Positions 22,836 to 30,303 of a DNA stretch of 64,000 bases are shown one piece after another; within the stretch, counting starts at the first letter, position 1; the number at the start of each line of letters is the position of its first letter. Source of the DNA: an uncultured Collinsella sp. (lineage in GTDB: Bacteria > Actinomycetota > Coriobacteriia > Coriobacteriales > Coriobacteriaceae); the NCBI GenBank assembly GCA_900547025.1, contig UREZ01000001.1:21772-85771 (forward strand). The letters run 5' to 3'. A program made the translations under genes and the position numbers. Below the pieces are notes generated by a model, which was given only the letters and a program-made list of their open reading frames with translations, did no database searches and was not told the DNA's origin.

Positions 22836-23852
22836 ATGACCCAACCAGTTCGCACCGCACCTACGCTTGCCGAGGTTGCCGCAGCTGCCGGCGTGTCGCG
22901 CTCCACGGCATCGCGCGCTCTCAACGATTCGCCCCGCATTAGCGAGGAAACCAAAAAGCGCGTCCGCGCGGCGGCCAAGGAAGTCAATTTTGTCCCCAAC
23001 GCTCGTGGCCGAGCGCTCGCTGTCGGGCGCACGGAAATCATCGCCGTGCTCGTGACCGAGCCCCTAAGTGAACTCTTCAGCGACCCCACCTATAGCGAGT
23101 TTTTGAGCGGCATTACCGAGGAACTGTCGGAGTCGTCCTATCTGCCCGTTATCTTGCAGGCGTCTTCTACGCATGAGCGCAACCGCGCACGCGAGCACTT
23201 TGAGCGCCGCTCGTTCGACGCCGTGATCGACGTCTCCCCCTACAAGGGCAGCGAGCTGCTCGAGGTGCTGCGCGAGCTGGGCGTACCCACCGTGTTGTGC
23301 GGCCAGCTCGAGGGCCACCCCTATCGCGATGTGTTCTCGACAGTCTACTCTGACGACGAAGAGGGCGGACACTTTGCGGCACTCGCCATGAAGGAACGCG
23401 GGCGCAAAGATATCGTCGCCGTGTTGGGACCGCAAGACAACCCCGCTGTTGTCGACCGCCTGCGCGGCTACCGTGCCGTCTTGGGCGAAGACCTCCCAGA
23501 CGCAAACGTTATCTATACCGGCTGGAACAACGGAGACGGCTATCAGGCCATGCACCAGATCCTCGCGCGCGAGATTGCTTTCGATGGCGTGCTCTGCGGA
23601 TCGGACCGTATCGCGGCTGGCGTCATCACCGCGCTCAACGAGGCAGGCCTATCCGTTCCTGCGGACGTTTCTGTCGTCGGCTTCGACGATCACGAGATTG
23701 CGGCGCGCTGTGTCCCCGCGCTCACGACCGTCCGTCAGCCCCTGCGCGAAGAAGGCCACATGGCCGCCAACATTGCGCTCGACATGATCAATGGTGCCGA
23801 GCCCACCACCTCCGTGATGCACATGCAGCTGATCCAGAGAGACTCGCTATAA
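22836..23852 (+). CDS. LacI-family transcriptional regulator
   Basis: 338 residues. The N-terminal helix-turn-helix and hinge are clear (TLAEVAAAAGVSRSTASRAL, then 'ARGRALAVGRT'), followed by a periplasmic-binding-protein-like effector domain ('GVLCGSDRIAAGVITALNEAG', 'VSVVGFDDHEIAARCVPALT'). It is divergent from ebgA-ebgC with three matching operators between them, so local repression of beta-galactosidase is the likely role, relieved by a galactoside. CCAGGAG precedes the ATG. Its 3' end abuts the stem-loop array, whose first hairpin serves as terminator. Confidence 0.93.
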   Translation: MTQPVRTAPTLAEVAAAAGVSRSTASRALNDSPRISEETKKRVRAAAKEVNFVPNARGRALAVGRTEIIAVLVTEPLSELFSDPTYSEFLSGITEELSESSYLPVILQASSTHERNRAREHFERRSFDAVIDVSPYKGSELLEVLRELGVPTVLCGQLEGHPYRDVFSTVYSDDEEGGHFAALAMKERGRKDIVAVLGPQDNPAVVDRLRGYRAVLGEDLPDANVIYTGWNNGDGYQAMHQILAREIAFDGVLCGSDRIAAGVITALNEAGLSVPADVSVVGFDDHEIAARCVPALTTVRQPLREEGHMAANIALDMINGAEPTTSVMHMQLIQRDSL

Positions 23853-23858
23853 AAAACT

Positions 23859-24070
23859 GGGGCAGTCTTTCCGCCAGACAATTGTTGCGGAAAGACTGCC
23901 CCGTTTTGAGCGCTCATTCTGGGGTACAGTTTCCGTTAGACGGCTCAACCGGAAACTGTGCCCCATTATTTTGCCGAATTCTGGGTCGCGCTTTCCCAGA
24001 GGACCCCCTTTGGGAAAGCGTGACCCGTTCTGGACACAGATTCCGGGACGCACTTTCCGCGACGCCCGGT
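23859..24070. repeat. Array of stem-loops with an exact 62-bp period
   Basis: Three 44-nt hairpins at 23859-23902, 23921-23964 and 23983-24026 start exactly 62 bp apart; a fourth, decayed unit starts at 24045. Left stems read GGGGCAGTCTTTCCGC, GGGGTACAGTTTCCG, GGGTCGCGCTTTCCCA and GGGACGCACTTTCCGC. Each of the first three pairs with its own right arm (16/16, 14/15 plus a wobble, 15/16), although the sequences differ between units. The 18-nt spacers end ATTCT, ATTCT and ATTCC. The whole lacI-aspS convergent gap is filled by it. The first unit, followed by GTTTT, can end the lacI transcript. Confidence 0.8.
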
Positions 24071-24103
24071 CATCCCAAGCCCTCACAATCTCGGCGCATA
24101 AAA

Positions 24104-24134
24104 AACGAGGAAAGGCACACGTCCTTCCCTCGTT
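24104..24134 (-). terminator. Terminator after aspS
   Basis: On the minus strand AACGAGGGAAGG and CCTTTCCTCGTT pair around a short loop, followed by TTTTT. Confidence 0.8.
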
Positions 24135-24157
24135 GCAAGCAATATGTAGCCGCTCGC

Positions 24158-25945
24158 CTACATCAGGCGCAGGCTGACGTCCTTGAGCTGGGCGCCGGAA
24201 ACGGCACTCGGGGCGCCCGACATGAGGTCGGAGCCACTGGCCGTCTTGGGGAACGCCATGACGTCGCGGATGGAATCGGAGCCGGTGAGCAGCATGCACA
24301 CGCGGTCCAGACCCAGAGCGAAACCGCCCATCGGGGGTGCACCAAACTTGAGGGCCTCCATGAGGAAGCCAAACTGAGACTCGGCACGCTCCTCGGTAAA
24401 GCCCAGGAGCTTGAGCATGGACATCTGCATCTCGGCGTTGTGGATACGCATACCGCCGCCGCCGGCCTCAAAGCCGTCCATGACAAAGTCGTAGGTGCAA
24501 GAACCGGCTGCCAACGGGTCGGCCTCAATCTTGGCGATGTCGGTCTCGGTCGGCAGGGTAAAGGGCTGGTGCTCGGCAGCATAGGCCTTGCGATCCTCGT
24601 CCCAATGGAACAGCGGGAAGTTGACGACCCACAGGAAGTCGTGACCCTCGCGCTTGATCTCGAGTGCGTTGGCCATGTGAGAACGCATGCCACCCAGGAT
24701 CTCGTCAGAGAGCAAACGCGGGCCGGCGGCGAACATCACAAGATCGCCGGGCTCGACGTCCATGCGCTCGCGCAGGGCAGCCATCTCCTCGTCCGAGAAG
24801 AACTTGACGATGGGGCTGTTGATGGAGCCGTCCTCGCGGAAAGCGATCCAGGCCAGACCCTTGGCGCCAAACGTGGAGGCCACGCCGGCGAGCTTATCGA
24901 TCTTGGCACGTGCCCAAGCACCGGCGCCCTTGGCGTTGATAGCCTTGACGACAGAGCCCTCCTCGTTTGCGGCGGTCGCAAAGACCTTGAACTTGGAGTT
25001 GGCGAAGATGTCGGTCAGGTCGACCAGGTGCATGCCATAGCGGGTATCGGGCTTGTCGGAGCCATAGGTGTCCAGGGCCTCCCAGTAGTCCATACGACGC
25101 AGCGGCGTGGGCATCTCGACGCCCATGCGGCCGAAGGCGTCGGCCAGGACCTCCTCGAGCGCGCTCATGACGTCGTTCTGGTCCACGAAGGACATCTCGA
25201 TATCGACCTGGGTGAACTCGGGCTGACGGTCGGCACGCAGGTCCTCGTCGCGGAAGCACTTGGCAACCTGGTAGTAGCGCTCGACGCCACCGACCATGAG
25301 CAGCTGCTTCAGAAGCTGCGGGGACTGCGGCAGAGCGTAGAAGTTGCCCGGCTGGATACGGCTGGGGACGATGAAGTCGCGGGCGCCCTCGGGCGTGGAC
25401 TTAAACAGGGAGGGCGTCTCGACCTCCATGAACTCACGGTTGTGCAGCGCCTCGCGAATGGCAAAGGTAAAGTCGGAGCGCAGCTTGAGGTTTGCCATCA
25501 TCTCGGGACGACGGAGGTCCAGATAGCGATAGCGCAGACGGGTGTCCTCGCTAGTCTCAATACCGTCCTCGATCTGGAACGGCGGGGTAACGGACGTGTT
25601 GAGCACCTCGGCGTGGTCGGTCAGGACCTCGATCTCGCCGGTCGCGAGCTTGGTGTTGGTGGTCTCCTCGCCACGGGCGCGCACGACGCCGTGAATCTTG
25701 ATGGGCCACTCGGGACGCATGGTCTCGGCGATCTTAAAAGCATCGCCGTCGGAGTGCTCGGGGTCGAAGGTGAGCTGCGTGATGCCCTCGCGGTCGCGAA
25801 GGTCGCAGAAAATAAGGCCGCCGTGGTCGCGGCGACGGCTCACCCAACCGGTGAGGGTGACCTCTTCGCCCACGTTCTCGCGGCGAAGCTCGCCGCAGGT
25901 ACGGGTGTGCATGGAATGCTCGTCGATGGGACGGGTCTGGCTCAT
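24158..25945 (-). CDS. aspS: Aspartyl-tRNA synthetase
   Basis: 595 residues, bacterial-type class II synthetase. An N-terminal OB anticodon-binding domain (…GWVSRRRDHGGLIFCDLRDR) is followed by the catalytic core with motif 2 (KCFRDEDLRADRQPEFTQVD), the inserted GAD domain, and motif 3 (GGFALGLDRVCMLLTGSDSI). It charges tRNA-Asp. GGAGG lies nine bases before ATG 25945; a second in-frame Met twelve codons later is less well supported. The gene is convergent with lacI and divergent from serB. Confidence 0.97.
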   Translation of the reverse strand: MSQTRPIDEHSMHTRTCGELRRENVGEEVTLTGWVSRRRDHGGLIFCDLRDREGITQLTFDPEHSDGDAFKIAETMRPEWPIKIHGVVRARGEETTNTKLATGEIEVLTDHAEVLNTSVTPPFQIEDGIETSEDTRLRYRYLDLRRPEMMANLKLRSDFTFAIREALHNREFMEVETPSLFKSTPEGARDFIVPSRIQPGNFYALPQSPQLLKQLLMVGGVERYYQVAKCFRDEDLRADRQPEFTQVDIEMSFVDQNDVMSALEEVLADAFGRMGVEMPTPLRRMDYWEALDTYGSDKPDTRYGMHLVDLTDIFANSKFKVFATAANEEGSVVKAINAKGAGAWARAKIDKLAGVASTFGAKGLAWIAFREDGSINSPIVKFFSDEEMAALRERMDVEPGDLVMFAAGPRLLSDEILGGMRSHMANALEIKREGHDFLWVVNFPLFHWDEDRKAYAAEHQPFTLPTETDIAKIEADPLAAGSCTYDFVMDGFEAGGGGMRIHNAEMQMSMLKLLGFTEERAESQFGFLMEALKFGAPPMGGFALGLDRVCMLLTGSDSIRDVMAFPKTASGSDLMSGAPSAVSGAQLKDVSLRLM

Positions 25946-26200
25946 ACCAGTGATCCTCCTTTATGGATCTGTGCCGCCCCGTGTCGTTCCGGGCGGCGTC
26001 GTACAGATTTGCCCAGCCTGCGTAAACCGCGCAGCCGGACATGGCGTTCTATCTTATCGCACCCGCGCCGATGTACCGCGAAAAAGTGGCTCCCGCCCAA
26101 AGACTTGACGGAGACGAAACAATTGACGCACCGCGGCACCCGCGTGCGCGCATCACGTGCGACAATATGCCCCAATAAAACGCACTCGGAAAGGCCCGTC

Positions 26201-26836
26201 ATGACTGCACGCCTCATCGTTATGGATATCGACTCCACGCTCATCAACCAGGAGGTCATCGACCTGTTGGGCGAGGAGGCCGGCGTGGGCGGGCAAGTTG
26301 CGCAAATCACCGAGCGCGCCATGCGCGGCGAGCTGGACTTTAAGCAGGCGCTCGAAGAGCGCGTGGGGCTGCTCGCCGGCCTGGACGAGAGCGTGTTCGA
26401 GCGCACCTTTGAGCGCGTGACATTTACCCCCGGCGCGTTGGAACTTGTGCGCTCGGCGCACAGCAAGGGCTGGAAGGTCGGCGTGGTGAGCGGCGGCTTC
26501 CATGAGGTGGCCGATAAGATCGTGGCCGCTGCAGGCATCGATTTTTGCTTGGCCAACCGCCTGGAGGTCGTAGACGGCAAGCTCACGGGTAAGCTGGCGG
26601 CAGACATTGTGACCAAGGAGTCCAAGCTCATCCAGCTGCTGGATTGGGCAGTTGAGTGCGGTGTCGATATGGCCCACACGGTCGCTATTGGCGACGGGGC
26701 AAACGACATCCCCATGATCCAGGCCGCGGGCACGGGCATCGCGTTTTGCGCCAAGCCCAAGACGCGCGAAGCCGCTCCGTTTGCCATCGACGAGCGCAAC
26801 CTCATGCTCGCTATGGACATTATCCTGCGCGACTAG
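26201..26836 (+). CDS. serB: Phosphoserine phosphatase
   Basis: 211 residues of the HAD superfamily. Motif I is DIDSTL with the catalytic Asp, motif II the Ser in 'VGVVSGGFHEV', motif III Lys plus 'AIGDGANDIPMIQAAG'. This is the SerB pattern, the last step of serine synthesis. It lacks the N-terminal ACT region of E. coli SerB, as in many Gram-positive bacteria. ATG at 26201 has GGAAAGG upstream. The frame stays open far upstream across the antisense of aspS, which is not coding. Confidence 0.9.
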   Translation: MTARLIVMDIDSTLINQEVIDLLGEEAGVGGQVAQITERAMRGELDFKQALEERVGLLAGLDESVFERTFERVTFTPGALELVRSAHSKGWKVGVVSGGFHEVADKIVAAAGIDFCLANRLEVVDGKLTGKLAADIVTKESKLIQLLDWAVECGVDMAHTVAIGDGANDIPMIQAAGTGIAFCAKPKTREAAPFAIDERNLMLAMDIILRD

Positions 26837-26872
26837 CCGATCCCTCTAACAATTGAATCAGTCTGTCCTATA

Positions 26873-26906
26873 GTTTCCGAACAATTTTGTCTTAGTGTTC
26901 GGAAAC
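26873..26906. promoter_or_regulatory. Inverted repeat upstream of larB
   Basis: GTTTCCGAAC (26873-26882) and GTTCGGAAAC (26897-26906) form a perfect 10-bp inverted repeat with a 14-bp spacer, 45 bp before the larB start. It is a candidate operator for the lar regulator. No copy is seen before larA. Confidence 0.55.
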
Positions 26907-26950
26907 ATACCCTTTGAGTGCTAGACTTTGCGCCGTCGAAGGGAACATAT

Positions 26951-27733
26951 ATGGATAAGCAAGATCTTGAGCTGCTGCTGAGTGATGTTGCCGGCGGATC
27001 AGTCACCCCGGCCGATGCCCTTACGCGCATCCAGACGGCTCCGACCGCCGATTTGGGCTTTGCGCAGCTCGATCTTTCGCGCGGAGTGCGCCAGGGAGCC
27101 GGCGAGGTTGTCTACGGCGCCGGTAAAACCGCCGAGCAAATTGCCGCCATTATCAAAGCATTACTCGATGCCGGCCAGGAGCGCATCCTGGTCACGCGCC
27201 TGGATACCGAAAAAGCCGCGCGCACCGCTGAGCTTCTCGACAACGACATCGACCTGGGATATGTCCCGGACGCCCAGCTCGCCCTGGTGGGTGGCAAGCC
27301 CTCCCCCACCGGCAACGGACGCGTTGTCGTCGCCTGCGCCGGCACGAGCGACCTGCCCGTCGCCGAAGAGGCGGCACTGACGGCCGAGTTCTACGGCAAC
27401 GAGGTCGATCGCCTCTACGACGTGGGTGTCGCCGGCCTGCACCGCCTGCTCGCTCATGCTGAGGAACTTGCCCAGGCGCAGGTGGTCATCGCCATCGCCG
27501 GCATGGAAGGCGCCCTGGCGAGCGTAATCGGAGGCCTTGTGAGCTGTCCGGTCATCGCCGTCCCCACCAGTGTGGGCTATGGCGCGAGCTTTGGCGGCGT
27601 GGCCGCACTGCTCGCCATGCTCAACTCCTGCGCCAGCGGCGTTTCGGTCGTCAACATCGACAACGGCTTCGGTGCCGCCTACCAGGCAAGTCTTATCAAT
27701 CATCTGAGCGCCGGCACATCCCGCGCCCGCTAA
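26951..27733 (+). CDS. larB: Nickel-pincer cofactor biosynthesis protein LarB
   Basis: 260 residues. The C-terminal half matches the AIRC/PurE-like LarB fold (…VVVACAGTSDLPVAEEAALT, 'YDVGVAGLHRLL', 'VIAVPTSVGYGASFGG'). LarB carboxylates and hydrolyses nicotinic acid adenine dinucleotide to start synthesis of the nickel-pincer nucleotide used by lactate racemase. ATG at 26951 is preceded by GAAGGGA; an upstream frame start at 26918 lacks this. It is 10 bp before larC. Confidence 0.93.
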   Translation: MDKQDLELLLSDVAGGSVTPADALTRIQTAPTADLGFAQLDLSRGVRQGAGEVVYGAGKTAEQIAAIIKALLDAGQERILVTRLDTEKAARTAELLDNDIDLGYVPDAQLALVGGKPSPTGNGRVVVACAGTSDLPVAEEAALTAEFYGNEVDRLYDVGVAGLHRLLAHAEELAQAQVVIAIAGMEGALASVIGGLVSCPVIAVPTSVGYGASFGGVAALLAMLNSCASGVSVVNIDNGFGAAYQASLINHLSAGTSRAR

Positions 27734-27743
27734 GGAGCATTTC

Positions 27744-28670
27744 ATGTCCAACCATCAGCACACGCTTATCATCGACGGCACCTCGGGCATCAGCGGCGAC
27801 ATGACCGTCGCGGCCCTGCTCGACCTGGGCGCCAGCGAGGAGCACCTGCGCGAACAGCTCGCCACGCTGCCGGTCGACGGCTTTGAGATTGCCGTGTCGC
27901 GCGTAAACAAGCATGGCATCGACGCCTGCGATTTCGACGTCCAGCTTGCAGAGGGGCTCGAGAACCACGACCACGACATGGCCTGGCTCTACGGCAACGA
28001 ATCAGCTGCCGAGCACGCACATGAGCATGAGCACCACCATCATGACCATCATGACCATGGTGAGCATGAACACGAGCACTGCCACGAGCATGACCATGAG
28101 GGCCACGGTCATGGCCACGAGGATCACCATCACGCCCACCACCATCACCACCGTTCTTTGGCAGACATCACCGACATCATCGATGGCTCGCAGCTAAGCG
28201 ATGGCGCCAAGCGCCGCGCCCTCGCCATCTTTGCCGCGCTCGCCGCCGCCGAGGCCAAGGCCCACGGCAAAACGCCCGAGACCGTCATGTTCCACGAGGT
28301 GGGCGCCGTCGACTCCATCGTCGACGTCTGCTCTGTCGCCATCTGCCTCGATGACCTGGGTATCGAGGACATCGTGGTCGAGTCCCTCTCCGAGGGTCAC
28401 GGCACCATCCACTGTGCCCACGGCCTCATGCCCATTCCCGTCCCCGCTGTCGTCAACCTGTGCCAGGCAGGCAATATCGCCCTCACGCCCGCACCGGTCG
28501 CCGGCGAGCTTGTGACGCCCACGGGCGCCGCCATCGTCACCGCGCTGCGTACGTCCGACCAACTGCCCTCACGCTACCGCATCGAAGCCGTCGGCTACGG
28601 CGCCGGCAAGCGCCCCTACGAGGGCTGCTCCGGGACGCTCCGCTGTCTGCTCGTTGACGCGGACGCATAG
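27744..28670 (+). CDS. larC: LarC N-terminal (LarC1-like) nickel insertion protein
   Basis: 308 residues. It begins with the LarC signature 'IDGTSGISGDMTVAALLDLG' and continues to 'HEVGAVDSIVDVC' and 'TPTGAAIVTALRT'. Between about residues 92 and 140 is a His/Asp/Glu-rich stretch with some 30 histidines, probably storing or delivering nickel. LarC inserts Ni into the pincer cofactor with CTP. Full LarC is near 400-420 residues; in Lactiplantibacillus the second half (LarC2) is made by a frameshift. Here the gene stops after 'YEGCSGTLRCLLVD' and a regulator gene starts 2 bp later, so LarC2 is absent. AAGGAG precedes the ATG. Confidence 0.88.
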   Translation: MSNHQHTLIIDGTSGISGDMTVAALLDLGASEEHLREQLATLPVDGFEIAVSRVNKHGIDACDFDVQLAEGLENHDHDMAWLYGNESAAEHAHEHEHHHHDHHDHGEHEHEHCHEHDHEGHGHGHEDHHHAHHHHHRSLADITDIIDGSQLSDGAKRRALAIFAALAAAEAKAHGKTPETVMFHEVGAVDSIVDVCSVAICLDDLGIEDIVVESLSEGHGTIHCAHGLMPIPVPAVVNLCQAGNIALTPAPVAGELVTPTGAAIVTALRTSDQLPSRYRIEAVGYGAGKRPYEGCSGTLRCLLVDADA

Positions 28671-28672
28671 CC

Positions 28673-29212
28673 ATGGATGCCCGCAAGGCCAAAAGCCGCG
28701 CCGCGATCGTCGCGGCGTTCTCCGAGCTGCTGCGCGAGGAGGACTACGGCAAGATCACCGTCGGCGACATCATCGCGCGCGCTCACGTAGGCCGTGCGAC
28801 ATTCTACGGCCTCTTCAAGAGCAAAGATGACCTACTGTCCGAACTCGTGAGCGACATCTGCACCCACGCCCTCGACGACGATGGCACACCGCTCGACGAC
28901 CCACTCGTGCAGGTCGAGCATATCCTCAACAACCTCTGGGAGCGCCGCCAGGGCGTTCGAGCCCTCGTAGCCGGCGCCGGCTCACGCGTCTTCGCCGACT
29001 GCTTACGCAAGACCATCATGTCACGAGCAGCCGAAACCGTCCCCGCCGACCCCACAGGCCCCGCCGGCACCATGGACCGCAGTTTCCTACTACACCACAT
29101 AGCCTCAAGCTTCGTAGGAATGGTCCAATGGTGGGCCTGGCACAACTTCCAAGCAGATAAGGCCGATGTGGCAAAAGATTACCTATCAGCCATAAAACCC
29201 CTCTTCAACTAA
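28673..29212 (+). CDS. TetR-family transcriptional regulator
   Basis: 179 residues. An N-terminal TetR helix-turn-helix (AAIVAAFSELLREEDYGKIT, then 'IIARAHVGRATFYGLFKSKDDLL') precedes a helical C-terminal domain of the TetR_C type (…IASSFVGMVQWWAWHNFQAD). It starts 2 bp after larC and is probably cotranscribed with larBC. It could control the lar genes through the inverted repeat at 26873-26906; this is inferred from position only. Confidence 0.85.
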   Translation: MDARKAKSRAAIVAAFSELLREEDYGKITVGDIIARAHVGRATFYGLFKSKDDLLSELVSDICTHALDDDGTPLDDPLVQVEHILNNLWERRQGVRALVAGAGSRVFADCLRKTIMSRAAETVPADPTGPAGTMDRSFLLHHIASSFVGMVQWWAWHNFQADKADVAKDYLSAIKPLFN

Positions 29213-29371
29213 GTAAGTAAGCCTCTCATCCCAAAGCACCGCCCCACCCCAAGGCGCCACGCATCCCAAAGTGTCACTCGCACCTCAAAGCGCCTAACAA
29301 CAAAGTGCCCACCACATCCAAATTCAGATATATATGTTGGTTGCTTGTTCGAACGCAACTGGATTCCCGCA

Positions 29372-29498
29372 GGGTCCGGCATAGGTTAACTTTCCGCCGC
29401 ACTCCGCAGGACGCAAGAAGCTCCCGCCGCACGAAGTGCGCAGCGGGAGCTTCTTGCATGTCCGAGGACGCGGCGGAAAGTTAACCTATGCCGGACCC
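29372..29498. repeat. 127-bp two-tier hairpin element
   Basis: A perfect 29-bp outer inverted repeat (29372-29400 and 29470-29498, beginning GGGTCCGGCATAGG) encloses a 15-bp perfect inner stem (GCAAGAAGCTCCCGC, 29413-29427, with 29443-29457). Between the tiers the arms differ: ACTCCGCAGGAC on the left, ATGTCCGAGGAC on the right. The same asymmetric core occurs at 32449-32520. It sits in the convergent gap between the TetR gene and larD and may end both transcripts. Nothing else is seen in 29213-29522. Confidence 0.75.
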
Positions 29499-29522
29499 GG
29501 GCGTTATATCAATTGTCTTGGA

Positions 29523-30254
29523 CTAGAACATGCCCAAGAAACCGTGCACAAACAGCGCGGCCAGAGCGGCACCGACAAACGGCGCGATGCCAGGAACGAG
29601 CAGGCCGTACTTCCAGTTGTTGTCGGCCTTGTTCTTGATCGGCAGCACCTGATAGGCCATGCGAGGACCAAGGTCACGAGCCTGGTTCATGGCGAAGCCA
29701 GTGATGCCGCCCATGCCCATACCAACGGCCCAAACGATCAGACCGACGCAGATAGCGAGCATCAGAACGTTCTCGCCGGCGCGGCTAGCGGCAGCAAGGA
29801 TGGCGCTGATGAACACAAAGGTGCAGATAGCCTCGCAGAAGAAGTTACGGGCATAGTTCGTACCCTCGGTGGTGGGGTTGGTCGAGAAGATGTTGCGCTG
29901 GGCAATGGGGTCGACGACGCCCTCGGAAGCCTTGAACTCATCGGCATACATAAGCCAAGCGATTACGGCGCCCACAAAGCCGCCGAGCATATCGGCAATC
30001 ATGAAGGGGATGCAGCTGCTCCACGGCACCAGGCCTACGATGCACTGGGCAAGCACCATAGCCGGGTTCATGCACACGGCGCCGCCAAAGACAAACAGGC
30101 AGACCGAGATGCCAAAAGACCAGGTGGTGATGGCAAACATATGGCCGGAGCCCTGATACTTGGTGCCCTTGAGCACGGTATCGCAGTGCACGCCCACGCC
30201 AAAGATGATCATGAGGGCCGTTGCGCCGAATTCGCAGAGGAGTTTGGTAAGCAT
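29523..30254 (-). CDS. larD: MIP-family channel, LarD-like lactic acid or glycerol facilitator
   Basis: 243 residues, six membrane helices plus two half-helices. The first signature is intact (CMNPAMV). The second reads MNQARDLGPR where aquaglyceroporins have NPARD, so Pro is replaced by Gln. The Arg of the selectivity filter is kept. In Lactiplantibacillus LarD moves lactic acid across the membrane, and here the gene lies 49 bp after larA, so that role is likely. Glycerol transport is the alternative. The gene is complete. Confidence 0.8.
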   Translation of the reverse strand: MLTKLLCEFGATALMIIFGVGVHCDTVLKGTKYQGSGHMFAITTWSFGISVCLFVFGGAVCMNPAMVLAQCIVGLVPWSSCIPFMIADMLGGFVGAVIAWLMYADEFKASEGVVDPIAQRNIFSTNPTTEGTNYARNFFCEAICTFVFISAILAAASRAGENVLMLAICVGLIVWAVGMGMGGITGFAMNQARDLGPRMAYQVLPIKNKADNNWKYGLLVPGIAPFVGAALAALFVHGFLGMF

Positions 30255-30303
30255 AAAACCTTATCTTTCTTGTCGGTTATAAACGATTCGTTTAGGCCGC
30301 GCA

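Noticed and set aside
23859..24070. Array considered as CRISPR, integron attC sites or a retron
   Set aside because: The repeats are not conserved in sequence and the spacers are 18 nt and similar; no cas, integrase or reverse transcriptase gene is in the window.
23882..26200. Very long open frame on the plus strand across the antisense of aspS
   Set aside because: It is a high-GC shadow: composition is low-complexity, aspS on the minus strand is fully conserved, and only the part from 26201 (serB) is coding. The same holds for other long antisense frames, for example opposite feoB, ebgA, ppc and the YhgE genes.
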